Below, in pieces: positions 51,890-59,014 of a stretch of DNA of 64,000 nt. The stretch covers positions 62,001-126,000 of the forward strand of contig NZ_FNGY01000005.1 in NCBI RefSeq assembly GCF_900103665.1, in the 5' to 3' direction. The position numbers and the translations under genes are program-made. The notes under the pieces are model-generated. The model did no database searches. It was not told the origin of the DNA and saw only the letters and a list, made by a program, of their open reading frames with translations. The first letter of the stretch is position 1. Each line of letters starts with the position of its first letter. This stretch comes from Pedobacter steynii. Lineage in GTDB: Bacteria; Bacteroidota; Bacteroidia; Sphingobacteriales; Sphingobacteriaceae.

Positions 51890-52759
51890 TTATGCAAGCG
51901 TATGCGCCTGTTGGTAAAGTTTAGGTGTTTTTCCTGTGATCAGTTTAAAGCTTTTGTGAAAGGAAGCAAAGTTATTAAAGCCGGATTCAAAACATACTTG
52001 TTTGATGTACATCTTGTTCTCGAGGATTAGCTTACAGGAATAGCCTATTCTTATTTCAAGAAGAAACCTGGAGAACGTTTTTCCGGTTCGCGTTTTAAAA
52101 TACCTGCAAAAGGAGTTTGGAACTAAATCTGCAATAGAAGCGATTTCATTAAGGTGGATTCTCCGTTGGAAGTTATTTAACACGAAATTATAGATGTCGT
52201 TTATTCTCTCGTCTTCCGAATCTCCGTAATCGTATTTAAAGCCTAAAGACGAAAGTAAAACTACTTGCGGCAGATTGGAAATCGCTAATAAACATTCCAG
52301 TAGCTTGATGATTTTGATCAATCCGCTGCTTTGGTAAATTTTCTCAATAGCGCGTACTATTTCAGGACTATTTTCTCCCCGGATGAGAATGCCCCTTTTG
52401 GCCTTTTCAAGTATGGTTTTAATCTGCTTGGTTTCCGGAAGATGGAGGAAACGCTCTCCGATAAAGTTATCATAAAAATGAATTACGGTGGAGTAGGGTT
52501 CTTCTGCAGCCGGATTCTTGATGCAAGGCATGTCGTACTTCCAGTAATGTGGCAAATCTTTTCCTACGAGTACGATATCGCCAGGCATAAATTTGTTAAT
52601 GTGGTCTCCTACAAACTGGGTTCCGCTTCCTTTGTGGAAACAGATCAATTCAATTTCATTGTGGTAATGCCAGCGGTTGTTGATGTTTGGCAGCATGTCC
52701 TTCCTTACACTGAACGACTGGTCTGCACTGTTTGGAATCTTTAGGTGTTGGGGTTTCAT
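51890..52759 (-). CDS. AraC family transcriptional regulator
   Basis: A 289-residue regulator with an N-terminal cupin-like sensor (about 20-90; RWHYHNEIELICFHKG, GDIVLVGKDLPHYW) and a C-terminal pair of helix-turn-helix motifs (about 190-285; IHLNEIASIADLVPNSFCRYF and CFESGFNNFASFHKSFKLITGKTP). The sensor is typical of sugar-responsive AraC proteins. It lies convergent to the GH20 gene (28-base gap) and divergent to the AKR operon. The 26-base shared element is 55 bases upstream of its own ATG and in front of both enzyme operons, so it likely controls this locus in response to L-fucose or a related sugar. Confidence 0.92.
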   Translation of the reverse strand: MKPQHLKIPNSADQSFSVRKDMLPNINNRWHYHNEIELICFHKGSGTQFVGDHINKFMPGDIVLVGKDLPHYWKYDMPCIKNPAAEEPYSTVIHFYDNFIGERFLHLPETKQIKTILEKAKRGILIRGENSPEIVRAIEKIYQSSGLIKIIKLLECLLAISNLPQVVLLSSLGFKYDYGDSEDERINDIYNFVLNNFQRRIHLNEIASIADLVPNSFCRYFKTRTGKTFSRFLLEIRIGYSCKLILENKMYIKQVCFESGFNNFASFHKSFKLITGKTPKLYQQAHTLA

Positions 52760-52813
52760 CCGCGTGGTTATTGTATCATTAATTCTTTATGGGGGTATCA
52801 TCTCCATTTATAG

Positions 52814-52839
52814 GTTAAAATAGCTTAATTATTTGATAA
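52814..52839. promoter_or_regulatory. Shared 26-base element, copy 2, between the AraC and AKR genes
   Basis: Same GTTAAAATAGCTTAAT core as copy 1, placed 100 bases before the AKR ATG and 55 bases before the AraC ATG on the other strand, where it could act on both divergent promoters. Confidence 0.6.
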
Positions 52840-52899
52840 GTATGGGATTTTTTCTGAAAAAAAAAGAGCTTCCTTTATGATGTGAATTGTCAAAATAAT

Positions 52900-52907
52900 G
52901 GAGGTGA
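52900..52907 (+). promoter_or_regulatory. Strong Shine-Dalgarno of the AKR gene
   Basis: GGAGGTGA is complementary to the 16S tail over eight bases and lies 6 bases before ATG 52914. Most genes in this window have only AT-rich leaders, as usual in Bacteroidota, so this is unusual and fixes the start. Confidence 0.7.
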
Positions 52908-52913
52908 CCCATC

Positions 52914-53945
52914 ATGGAAAAAGAATACCCAAAGAATATGGTCCAATTTCCCCAGGTAATTTTTGGTACGAGCAGTTTGGGTAATTTGTATCAGTCAATT
53001 GATTACGATACCAAAAGAGATATCATCAAAGAATGCATCGCGCATTCGCCTGGAAATGCGCTGTTTGATACTGCCGGTAAATATGGCGCCGGCCTTGCTT
53101 TGGAAATCCTGGGCAAGGCTTTATCCGAGCTGCAGGTAGATCCTGATGAAGTGGTCATTTGTAATAAATTGGGCTGGTATCAGACGGAGTTACTTGGTCC
53201 GGAACCAACTTTCGAGAAGGGCATCTGGAAACAGCTTAAAAACGATGCGATTCAAACCATTAGTTACGATGGTATTTTAAAGTGTTTTGATCAGGGCAAT
53301 GCACTGTTGGGGAAATATAAGGCGAAAATGGTCTCTGTTCATGATCCTGACGAGTATTTGGAAATGGCAGGAGCTGGTCTGGAATACGAGAAAAGGTATG
53401 GGGATATTCTTGAGGCCTATCGTGCATTGAGGGATTTAAAGAGCCAGGGACTGGTTTCTTCCATCGGCATTGGTGCCAAAAACTGGAGGGTGATTGAACG
53501 CATCACTCAGGATGTATCGCTGGATTGGGTGATGATCGCCAACAGTTTAACGCTAAAGTTACATCCGGCAGACTTAATACAGTTCGTGTCTGAATTGAAG
53601 ATGAAGGGCGTTTTGGTCATTAATTCCGCCGTATTTAATGGTGGTTTTTTAACGGGAAGCGATTTCTATAATTATCGGAAAGTGGAAAGAGACAATGAGG
53701 CAGATCAGGCGCTTTATGAATGGAGAGCGAAATTTTTTAAACTCTGCGATAGATTTGGTGTTAAGCCTGCAGAAGCATGTGTTTATTTTAGTTTCAATGT
53801 CCGGGGAATAGACAGTCTGGCTTTGAATACCACGAGACCGGAAAAGATAAAAGAAAATATAACGATGGTAAATCATAAAATTCCAGCGGAATTCTGGAAC
53901 GCGATGAAAGAAGAAGAATTGATCACGATATCTCCTGCTACATGA
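52914..53945 (+). CDS. Aldo/keto reductase, L-fucose/L-galactose dehydrogenase-like
   Basis: A 343-residue aldo/keto reductase. The catalytic tetrad is visible: Asp52 and Tyr57 in FDTAGKYGAG, Lys85 in CNKLG and His143 in VSVHDPDEY. The protein resembles D-threo-aldose 1-dehydrogenases, which oxidise L-fucose, L-galactose or D-arabinose to the lactone with NAD(P). The stop overlaps the next gene's ATG by 4 bases (ATGA), so they are translationally coupled. It is preceded by a strong Shine-Dalgarno and the shared AraC-type element. It probably starts catabolism of the sugar set free by the two fucosidase-family enzymes. Confidence 0.88.
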   Translation: MEKEYPKNMVQFPQVIFGTSSLGNLYQSIDYDTKRDIIKECIAHSPGNALFDTAGKYGAGLALEILGKALSELQVDPDEVVICNKLGWYQTELLGPEPTFEKGIWKQLKNDAIQTISYDGILKCFDQGNALLGKYKAKMVSVHDPDEYLEMAGAGLEYEKRYGDILEAYRALRDLKSQGLVSSIGIGAKNWRVIERITQDVSLDWVMIANSLTLKLHPADLIQFVSELKMKGVLVINSAVFNGGFLTGSDFYNYRKVERDNEADQALYEWRAKFFKLCDRFGVKPAEACVYFSFNVRGIDSLALNTTRPEKIKENITMVNHKIPAEFWNAMKEEELITISPAT

Positions 53946-54958
53946 AAGCACTGATTTGTAATACACCCGGAGAATTTGAATATAAGGAACTGGATATGCC
54001 GGTTTTGAAAGATGGCCATACCTTGCTAAAGGTTAAAATGGTAGGGATTTGTGGTACAGATTACCATGCGTATCAGGGGACACAGCCCTTTTTTAATTAT
54101 CCAAGAATATTAGGGCATGAAATTGCCGCCGAAGTGATCAGGACGAGCTCGGGAAGTAAGTTGACCATTGGAGAGAAAGTAACCATAAGCCCATATTTTT
54201 ACTGTAAGGACTGTGTAGCCTGCCGCAACGGAAAAACAAATTGCTGTGCGCAAATGCAGGTGTATGGTGTCCATATTGACGGTGCAATGCGCGAATATAT
54301 CGTCATGCCTGATGAGGCGATCATACCAGGGCAGGGCTTGACTGAGGAGGAACTGGTATTGGTTGAACCCCTGGCGATCGGTGCGCATGGCATCAGCAGG
54401 GCAAATGTTAAACCGGGTGAGTTTGTACTGGTCATTGGTGCTGGTCCAATCGGATTAGGGACGATGGATTTTGCAAGAATCGCGGGCGCTGAGGTGATCG
54501 CATTAGATACCAACGCGAAAAGACTGGATTTTTGTAAGGAGAAATTAGGAGTAAAGTACATCATCAATGCAATCACTGATGATGTAATGGCTGTGTTAGA
54601 ACAGGTCACAGGCGGGGATATGCCTACTGTTGTGGTGGATTGTACCGGAAACCTGAGCGCTATAAATAATGCATTTCAATATATGGCCCATGGGGCACGT
54701 TTCGTATTGATTGGTTTGCAAAAAGGGGAAATCAGCTTCAGTCATCCGGAATTTCATAAAAGAGAGGGAACCTTGCTGAGCAGTCGTAATGCAGTCCCGG
54801 CAGATTTCAGACAGGTGATCTCGTGTGTAAAAGATGGAGCAGTAAAGCCTTTGGATTATATTACCCACAGGCTGATGTTTCAGTATGTGAAGGATAGTTT
54901 TGCTGATCTCATGACTTCGGAAGAAGGCTTGATAAAAGCGGTGGTTATTTTTGAATAG
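53942..54958 (+). CDS. Zinc-dependent alcohol dehydrogenase, LgoD/RspB-like
   Basis: A 338-residue MDR-family dehydrogenase. Catalytic zinc: Cys37 in GICGTDYH, His59-Glu60 in LGHEIAAE; structural zinc: Cys88, 91, 94 and 102. Rossmann motif GAGPIGLG near 162. ISFSHPEFHKREGTLLSSRNA is typical of the RspB/YjjN (LgoD) branch, which includes L-galactonate 5-dehydrogenase giving D-tagaturonate. Other members act in fucose oxidation, for example on 2-keto-3-deoxy-L-fuconate. It is coupled to the AKR gene. A strong terminator follows at 55011. Confidence 0.87.
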   Translation: MKALICNTPGEFEYKELDMPVLKDGHTLLKVKMVGICGTDYHAYQGTQPFFNYPRILGHEIAAEVIRTSSGSKLTIGEKVTISPYFYCKDCVACRNGKTNCCAQMQVYGVHIDGAMREYIVMPDEAIIPGQGLTEEELVLVEPLAIGAHGISRANVKPGEFVLVIGAGPIGLGTMDFARIAGAEVIALDTNAKRLDFCKEKLGVKYIINAITDDVMAVLEQVTGGDMPTVVVDCTGNLSAINNAFQYMAHGARFVLIGLQKGEISFSHPEFHKREGTLLSSRNAVPADFRQVISCVKDGAVKPLDYITHRLMFQYVKDSFADLMTSEEGLIKAVVIFE

Positions 54959-55010
54959 TGAGTAGAAAAAAGGCGCCAGATAATTTTTTATGACGGTCAT
55001 AATGCCAATA

Positions 55011-55047
55011 AAAAACGGCAATTTTCAAATGGAAAATTGCCGTTTTT
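55011..55047. terminator. Strong bidirectional terminator
   Basis: A perfect 16-base stem with A-run on one side and T-run on the other (AAAAACGGCAATTTTC and its complement, loop AAATG) between the convergent dehydrogenase and TonB-receptor genes. Works for both strands. Confidence 0.95.
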
Positions 55048-55102
55048 ATGCTTTTTAACGACTGTTCAAGATTCAATTCTGTTTATGAATTGTGATCAAT
55101 AA

Positions 55103-57496
55103 TTAAAATTTATAGGTTAGGCTACCTACCACACTTCTTAACCGTTGAGGGTTAACGGTGGTATAACCCACCCAGTATTTTTTATCTGTAATGTTGTCTA
55201 CCTTAAGACCAATTCTGAATTTTGGATGGTCATAAAAGGTGCTGGCATTAAGAACGGTAAAAGCAGGCAAGATAAAAGCACCGGCAGATTTGCTGTTCAG
55301 GACTTTGTTGTCGCTGGCATAATTCCCTCCAAAGCCAAAACCAAGGCCTTTGAGGAAGTTGTCAGGTAAATGGTAGTTTATCCATAGGTTCGCGGCATAT
55401 GGCGAAGCTGCAGTTCCCGGACGCAGTCCTTCTACATCCGGATCCCCAGCCTTTGTGAGTTTGGAGTCGTTGTAGCTGAATCCGGCAATGATGTTTAAAC
55501 CTTTTGCAGGGCTGGCGACCAATTCCAGTTCAAACCCTTTGTTTTCCTGGGTGCCATCCTGGATCTTTAAATTTGCGTTGTCTGTTCCTCCTCTATAAGG
55601 TCTCACGATGTCTTTTACTTTGATGTCGTAATAGCTTAAAGTTCCGCTAAGTTTTCCGTTAAAGAGGTCCATCTTTATCCCGCCTTCTATTTGGTTTGCC
55701 TCTTCGGGCTTGAGTGCTTTCGATTCGAAGTTGGTTCCGGGAACGTTGTTGAAACCATTCTGATAGTTTGCAAAAAGTGAAAGCTGATCTTTCAATAGTT
55801 GGTAAACAAGTCCGAATTTTGGAGAGAATTGCGTTTGTTTATAAGGATCACTTGCTTTTTCGCCCTTGTCGTTGAAACTTCCTTTATGCTCAAAACGATC
55901 TACCCGGATGGCCGCTAAAGCCATAAATTGGTCGGTGATGTTAAACACATCAGAAACGTAGGCGCTATAAGTGTTGGTTTTGTAGATGTCGGGATAAGGG
56001 GTAAAGCCCAGGGCATAAGTCGCTTCCATATTGTTCCTGTTGAAGCTGTCGTATACCGGGCCTGAAGTAATTCCTGTTGAAATTTCATCATATTTTTTAC
56101 TAAGAAAATGTTGATCTGAGTTGATTCTCAGGAAATCGAGTCCGACTACAAACCTGTTTCTATGTCCTCCGATATTAAAATCGGCATTGAAGTTTTGCTG
56201 GATCTCCAATACATTCATTTTACTGTTTCTTGTAGACTGGTCCTCTCGCGAAAGGATGTTCCCGGGCATCAGATAAAAATAAGGAGAGAAGCCGTTTGAA
56301 TAGCTATTGGTATTGGTAATGTTTGTTTGTGAAGTCCAGGAGTCCGAAAATTTGTATTCCATGGAACCAAAAAGATTGGTGCTTCTGGATTGTTGGGTCA
56401 GGTCATCTGAGAAATAAGATTTTTTATAATCTACATTCAGCTTATCGGCACGGTCTACACCGAGTGCAGCTACAGATTGCTGCCAGGGGAAGAAAAAGAT
56501 CTGTTTGCCTGTGTTTTTACCGCTATAGATTTCTGCATCGAAGAGAAAAGACAACCGGTCGCTGGCTTTATAAGAAAGGCTTGGTGCCAGCACAAAACTT
56601 TTATCAAAGCCCCGGTCCTGGAAGGAGCCTTCATAGTTGTATGCTGCATTTACCCGGAATAATGTAGTTTTGGCAGTGTCGAGTGGGGTGTTGAAATCTA
56701 CACTTAGCCGGTTAAAATCATAGCTGCCGGCTGCATAAGTTATTTCTCCGCCGATTTGATCGTAGGGTTTTTTAGTGACCCTGTTGATCAGGCCACCATA
56801 CGAGGTTAGCGTGCTTCCAAAAAGGGTTGCTGAAGGACCTTTGATGACCTCTATGCGTTCAAGGTTTGCAGCGTCAATCCTGCTGGTTACATTGCCCGCA
56901 ATGCCGTTTCTAAGTTTGCTTTGTGTGATGAAGCCCCTCAGGTTATAATAAGAACCGCCATCTCCGCCACGCCCGGTGGCTTCCCACATTTTTTGCAGGC
57001 CCGGAGCATTTCTGGTGGCATCATCTATGGAGAAAGAAAGCTGATCGGCCATTAATTCTTTAGAGATGGAGCTGTAAACCTGTGGGTTCTCCAAATTCCG
57101 GAGTGGCATCTTTGATACATATGTACTCTTTTTTGTCGCGTACTTGTTGGTTTTGTTGCTGTTAATATTGATCTCTTTTAGCTGACCGGAATTCTCGGTG
57201 ATGATAAAATCCACGGTCAGGTCTTCTCCGGGAAGAACTTTAATGGTTTTTTCTATCGGATTTGAGCCGACTGCAGTGGCGCGGAGTACATAACTGCCGG
57301 GCTTAACACGGGGAATGCTATAGTTTCCGCTCTGGTCGCTAAGGTTGCCTTGTCCTTTGTTTTTTAGGCCTACGCTGATGTAGGCTGCGGCTTGTCCATC
57401 TGAGGTGGTGATTTTCCCCTTTACGGTGGAGAATTGCTGTGCACTTAAGGTCATGCTGAAAAACAGCAGATTTAAGGAAAGTAGAAGTTTATACAT
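55103..57496 (-). CDS. TonB-dependent siderophore-type receptor
   Basis: A 797-residue outer membrane receptor. Signal peptide to about residue 20 (SLNLLFFSMTLSAQQ), a carboxypeptidase-regulatory-like domain (24-105), then a plug (about 125-245; NLERIEVIKGPSATLFGS) and a 22-strand barrel ending in LRSVVGSLTYKF. The plug and short loops match siderophore/ferrichrome receptors (FhuA/FecA type) and not SusC. I start it at ATG 57496; a TTG two codons upstream is less likely. Two metal-regulator-like palindromes overlap its promoter. It should import an iron chelate; no partner genes adjoin. Confidence 0.93.
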   Translation of the reverse strand: MYKLLLSLNLLFFSMTLSAQQFSTVKGKITTSDGQAAAYISVGLKNKGQGNLSDQSGNYSIPRVKPGSYVLRATAVGSNPIEKTIKVLPGEDLTVDFIITENSGQLKEININSNKTNKYATKKSTYVSKMPLRNLENPQVYSSISKELMADQLSFSIDDATRNAPGLQKMWEATGRGGDGGSYYNLRGFITQSKLRNGIAGNVTSRIDAANLERIEVIKGPSATLFGSTLTSYGGLINRVTKKPYDQIGGEITYAAGSYDFNRLSVDFNTPLDTAKTTLFRVNAAYNYEGSFQDRGFDKSFVLAPSLSYKASDRLSFLFDAEIYSGKNTGKQIFFFPWQQSVAALGVDRADKLNVDYKKSYFSDDLTQQSRSTNLFGSMEYKFSDSWTSQTNITNTNSYSNGFSPYFYLMPGNILSREDQSTRNSKMNVLEIQQNFNADFNIGGHRNRFVVGLDFLRINSDQHFLSKKYDEISTGITSGPVYDSFNRNNMEATYALGFTPYPDIYKTNTYSAYVSDVFNITDQFMALAAIRVDRFEHKGSFNDKGEKASDPYKQTQFSPKFGLVYQLLKDQLSLFANYQNGFNNVPGTNFESKALKPEEANQIEGGIKMDLFNGKLSGTLSYYDIKVKDIVRPYRGGTDNANLKIQDGTQENKGFELELVASPAKGLNIIAGFSYNDSKLTKAGDPDVEGLRPGTAASPYAANLWINYHLPDNFLKGLGFGFGGNYASDNKVLNSKSAGAFILPAFTVLNASTFYDHPKFRIGLKVDNITDKKYWVGYTTVNPQRLRSVVGSLTYKF

Positions 57497-57506
57497 GTTC
57501 AATTAA

Positions 57507-57523
57507 TTTAGATTAGTTCTAAA
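57507..57523. promoter_or_regulatory. Operator-like palindrome 1, TTTAGA-N5-TCTAAA
   Basis: TTTAGATTAGTTCTAAA is a near-perfect palindrome 11 bases before the receptor's ATG, overlapping the predicted transcription start. It resembles sites for iron or manganese repressors of the DtxR/MntR or Fur type. Confidence 0.55.
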
Positions 57524-57529
57524 CAAGCG

Positions 57530-57536
57530 CAAAGTA
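57530..57536 (-). promoter_or_regulatory. Weak -7 box of the receptor gene
   Basis: On the minus strand TACTTTG is one base short of TAnnTTTG, with a TTTG 21 bases upstream. It lies between the two palindromes. Confidence 0.4.
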
Positions 57537-57564
57537 GCAGATGATTTTTTGGTAATCCAAATTA

Positions 57565-57581
57565 TTTTGAATAATTCTAAA
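57565..57581. promoter_or_regulatory. Operator-like palindrome 2, TTTTGAATAATTCTAAA
   Basis: It matches palindrome 1 at 13 or more of 17 bases and lies 58 bases upstream (centre to centre), covering the -33 region of the receptor promoter. Paired sites suggest cooperative repression under iron sufficiency. Confidence 0.5.
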
Positions 57582-57708
57582 TAATAAAGGTGTTGCAAAG
57601 CGTGGACTTTTTTTGCAGTCGTTCCTGAATAATGGATATTATTTGCGAAAAAGGTTTGTTTGTCTGATATTGTAGTTTAATGGATAAACTTAAAGATAAA
57701 AACAACAG

Positions 57709-57921
57709 ATGGATTGGAAATACTTTCTAGGTGGGTTGGGCTTGTTCCTGGTCGCTTATTTTTTGTACAGAGCAATTGAAGGACTGACTCTTTCTAACAG
57801 AACAGCTGTGAAACATTTTGTGGCAAGGAAGTATGTTGCGATCTGGGCTTTTATCATTTTATGTGTTGTAATGGGGATATCGGCTATCGCCAGGTCGTTC
57901 GGGATGCTCATCGAATTGTGA
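57709..57921 (+). CDS. Small two-helix membrane protein, unknown
   Basis: A 70-residue protein with two hydrophobic segments (about 5-22, FLGGLGLFLVAYFLYRA, and 45-62, VAIWAFIILCVVMGISAI) and a basic loop between them. It is not recognised. ATG 57709 is preceded by AAACAACAG and AT-rich leader. It lies alone between the divergent receptor and the tail-fibre-like gene. It is probably real because the hydrophobicity pattern is coherent, but no function can be named. Confidence 0.6.
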   Translation: MDWKYFLGGLGLFLVAYFLYRAIEGLTLSNRTAVKHFVARKYVAIWAFIILCVVMGISAIARSFGMLIEL

Positions 57922-58143
57922 ATGCTGAACCATAGACTATTTACTTTTATAAATGCGATGTTGTTTTTTGCATGAAAAGAAATAGTAGTAATGTTATTTT
58001 TTTACGTTTTATGGTGGTATGTGGTTGATAATTAAATATATAGGAGTGATTTGTTTCGGCTTATTATAATTACTGCTATTAGAAATGATTTTTTAGAAGA
58101 ATCTATTGTATTTTTAGAAAATTAAATATATCCTGATAGTTGT

Positions 58144-58959
58144 ATGAAAATTAACCTAAAAAAGAACATTTTAGCCATTTCTGTAGCCCTCTTCAGCTTC
58201 AGTGCAATGGGACAAACCAATAGTTTTCCAGTAAGCGGCAATGTAGGAATAGGAGTTACTGCTCCGGCGGATCTGCTGGAAATAAATTCAGGAACAGTAA
58301 GAAAAGGGATTACGATTAAAGGTGATGGCACATCAGGTGTGTTTAACGATCTCGTATTTACGATGAATACCAAGCCAGCTCCTGCTTTGCATAAGGTAAA
58401 CACCTGGATCATGAGCCATCGGAAAGATGGATATTTTACCAATAGTCCGATCGGAGAATCTTCTCTGGAATTTTATGCGTTGCGAACCAATAGTTATTAT
58501 GCTCCCTTAAGTTTTAAATCCAATGGAGATGTTATCCTGGTTTCCAATAGGAATGCGGTTTCGGGTAATGTGGCTATAGGCACAACTGATACCAAAGGTT
58601 ATAAACTGGCAGTAAATGGGAATATTAGTGCAAAAGAAATTAAAGTTGAAGCTACGGTATGGCCTGATTATGTATTTGATGCTGGTCATCAGGTTCTATC
58701 ACTTCGGGAGCTGGAAGATTATATTAAGCTCCATAAACACTTGCCTGAAATCCCCTCTGCTGCCGAAGTAAAAAAAGACGGAATTGCCTTAGGAGAAATG
58801 AATAAAATGCTCTTAAAGAAAATAGAGGAATTGACATTGTATCTCATTGAAAAGGACAAGGAAATATCGCAACTTAGAAACCAACAATTAAAAATTGAAG
58901 ATCAGGAGAGCCGTATAAAAAGACTTGAACGATTACTTGAGAAATCAGCTGAACAATAG
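58144..58959 (+). CDS. Secreted tail-fibre-like protein with C-terminal coiled coil
   Basis: A 271-residue exported protein. The signal peptide (LAISVALFSFSAMGQ) is followed by short beta repeats with GNVGIG and GNVAIGTT, as in phage tail fibres and secreted Bacteroidota adhesins. The segment YVFDAGHQVLSLRELEDYIK with HLPEIPSAAEVKKDGIALG is the conserved tail-domain signature of these proteins. Residues 215-268 are heptad-rich (MLLKKIEELTLYLIEKDKEI) and should trimerise. It precedes the RHS protein gene by 55 bases and probably is co-expressed with it. Confidence 0.85.
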   Translation: MKINLKKNILAISVALFSFSAMGQTNSFPVSGNVGIGVTAPADLLEINSGTVRKGITIKGDGTSGVFNDLVFTMNTKPAPALHKVNTWIMSHRKDGYFTNSPIGESSLEFYALRTNSYYAPLSFKSNGDVILVSNRNAVSGNVAIGTTDTKGYKLAVNGNISAKEIKVEATVWPDYVFDAGHQVLSLRELEDYIKLHKHLPEIPSAAEVKKDGIALGEMNKMLLKKIEELTLYLIEKDKEISQLRNQQLKIEDQESRIKRLERLLEKSAEQ

Positions 58960-59014
58960 TTGAGCTGATCCCAGATCAATATTACCAATACCATATTCGA
59001 ATACAGACAAAAAA

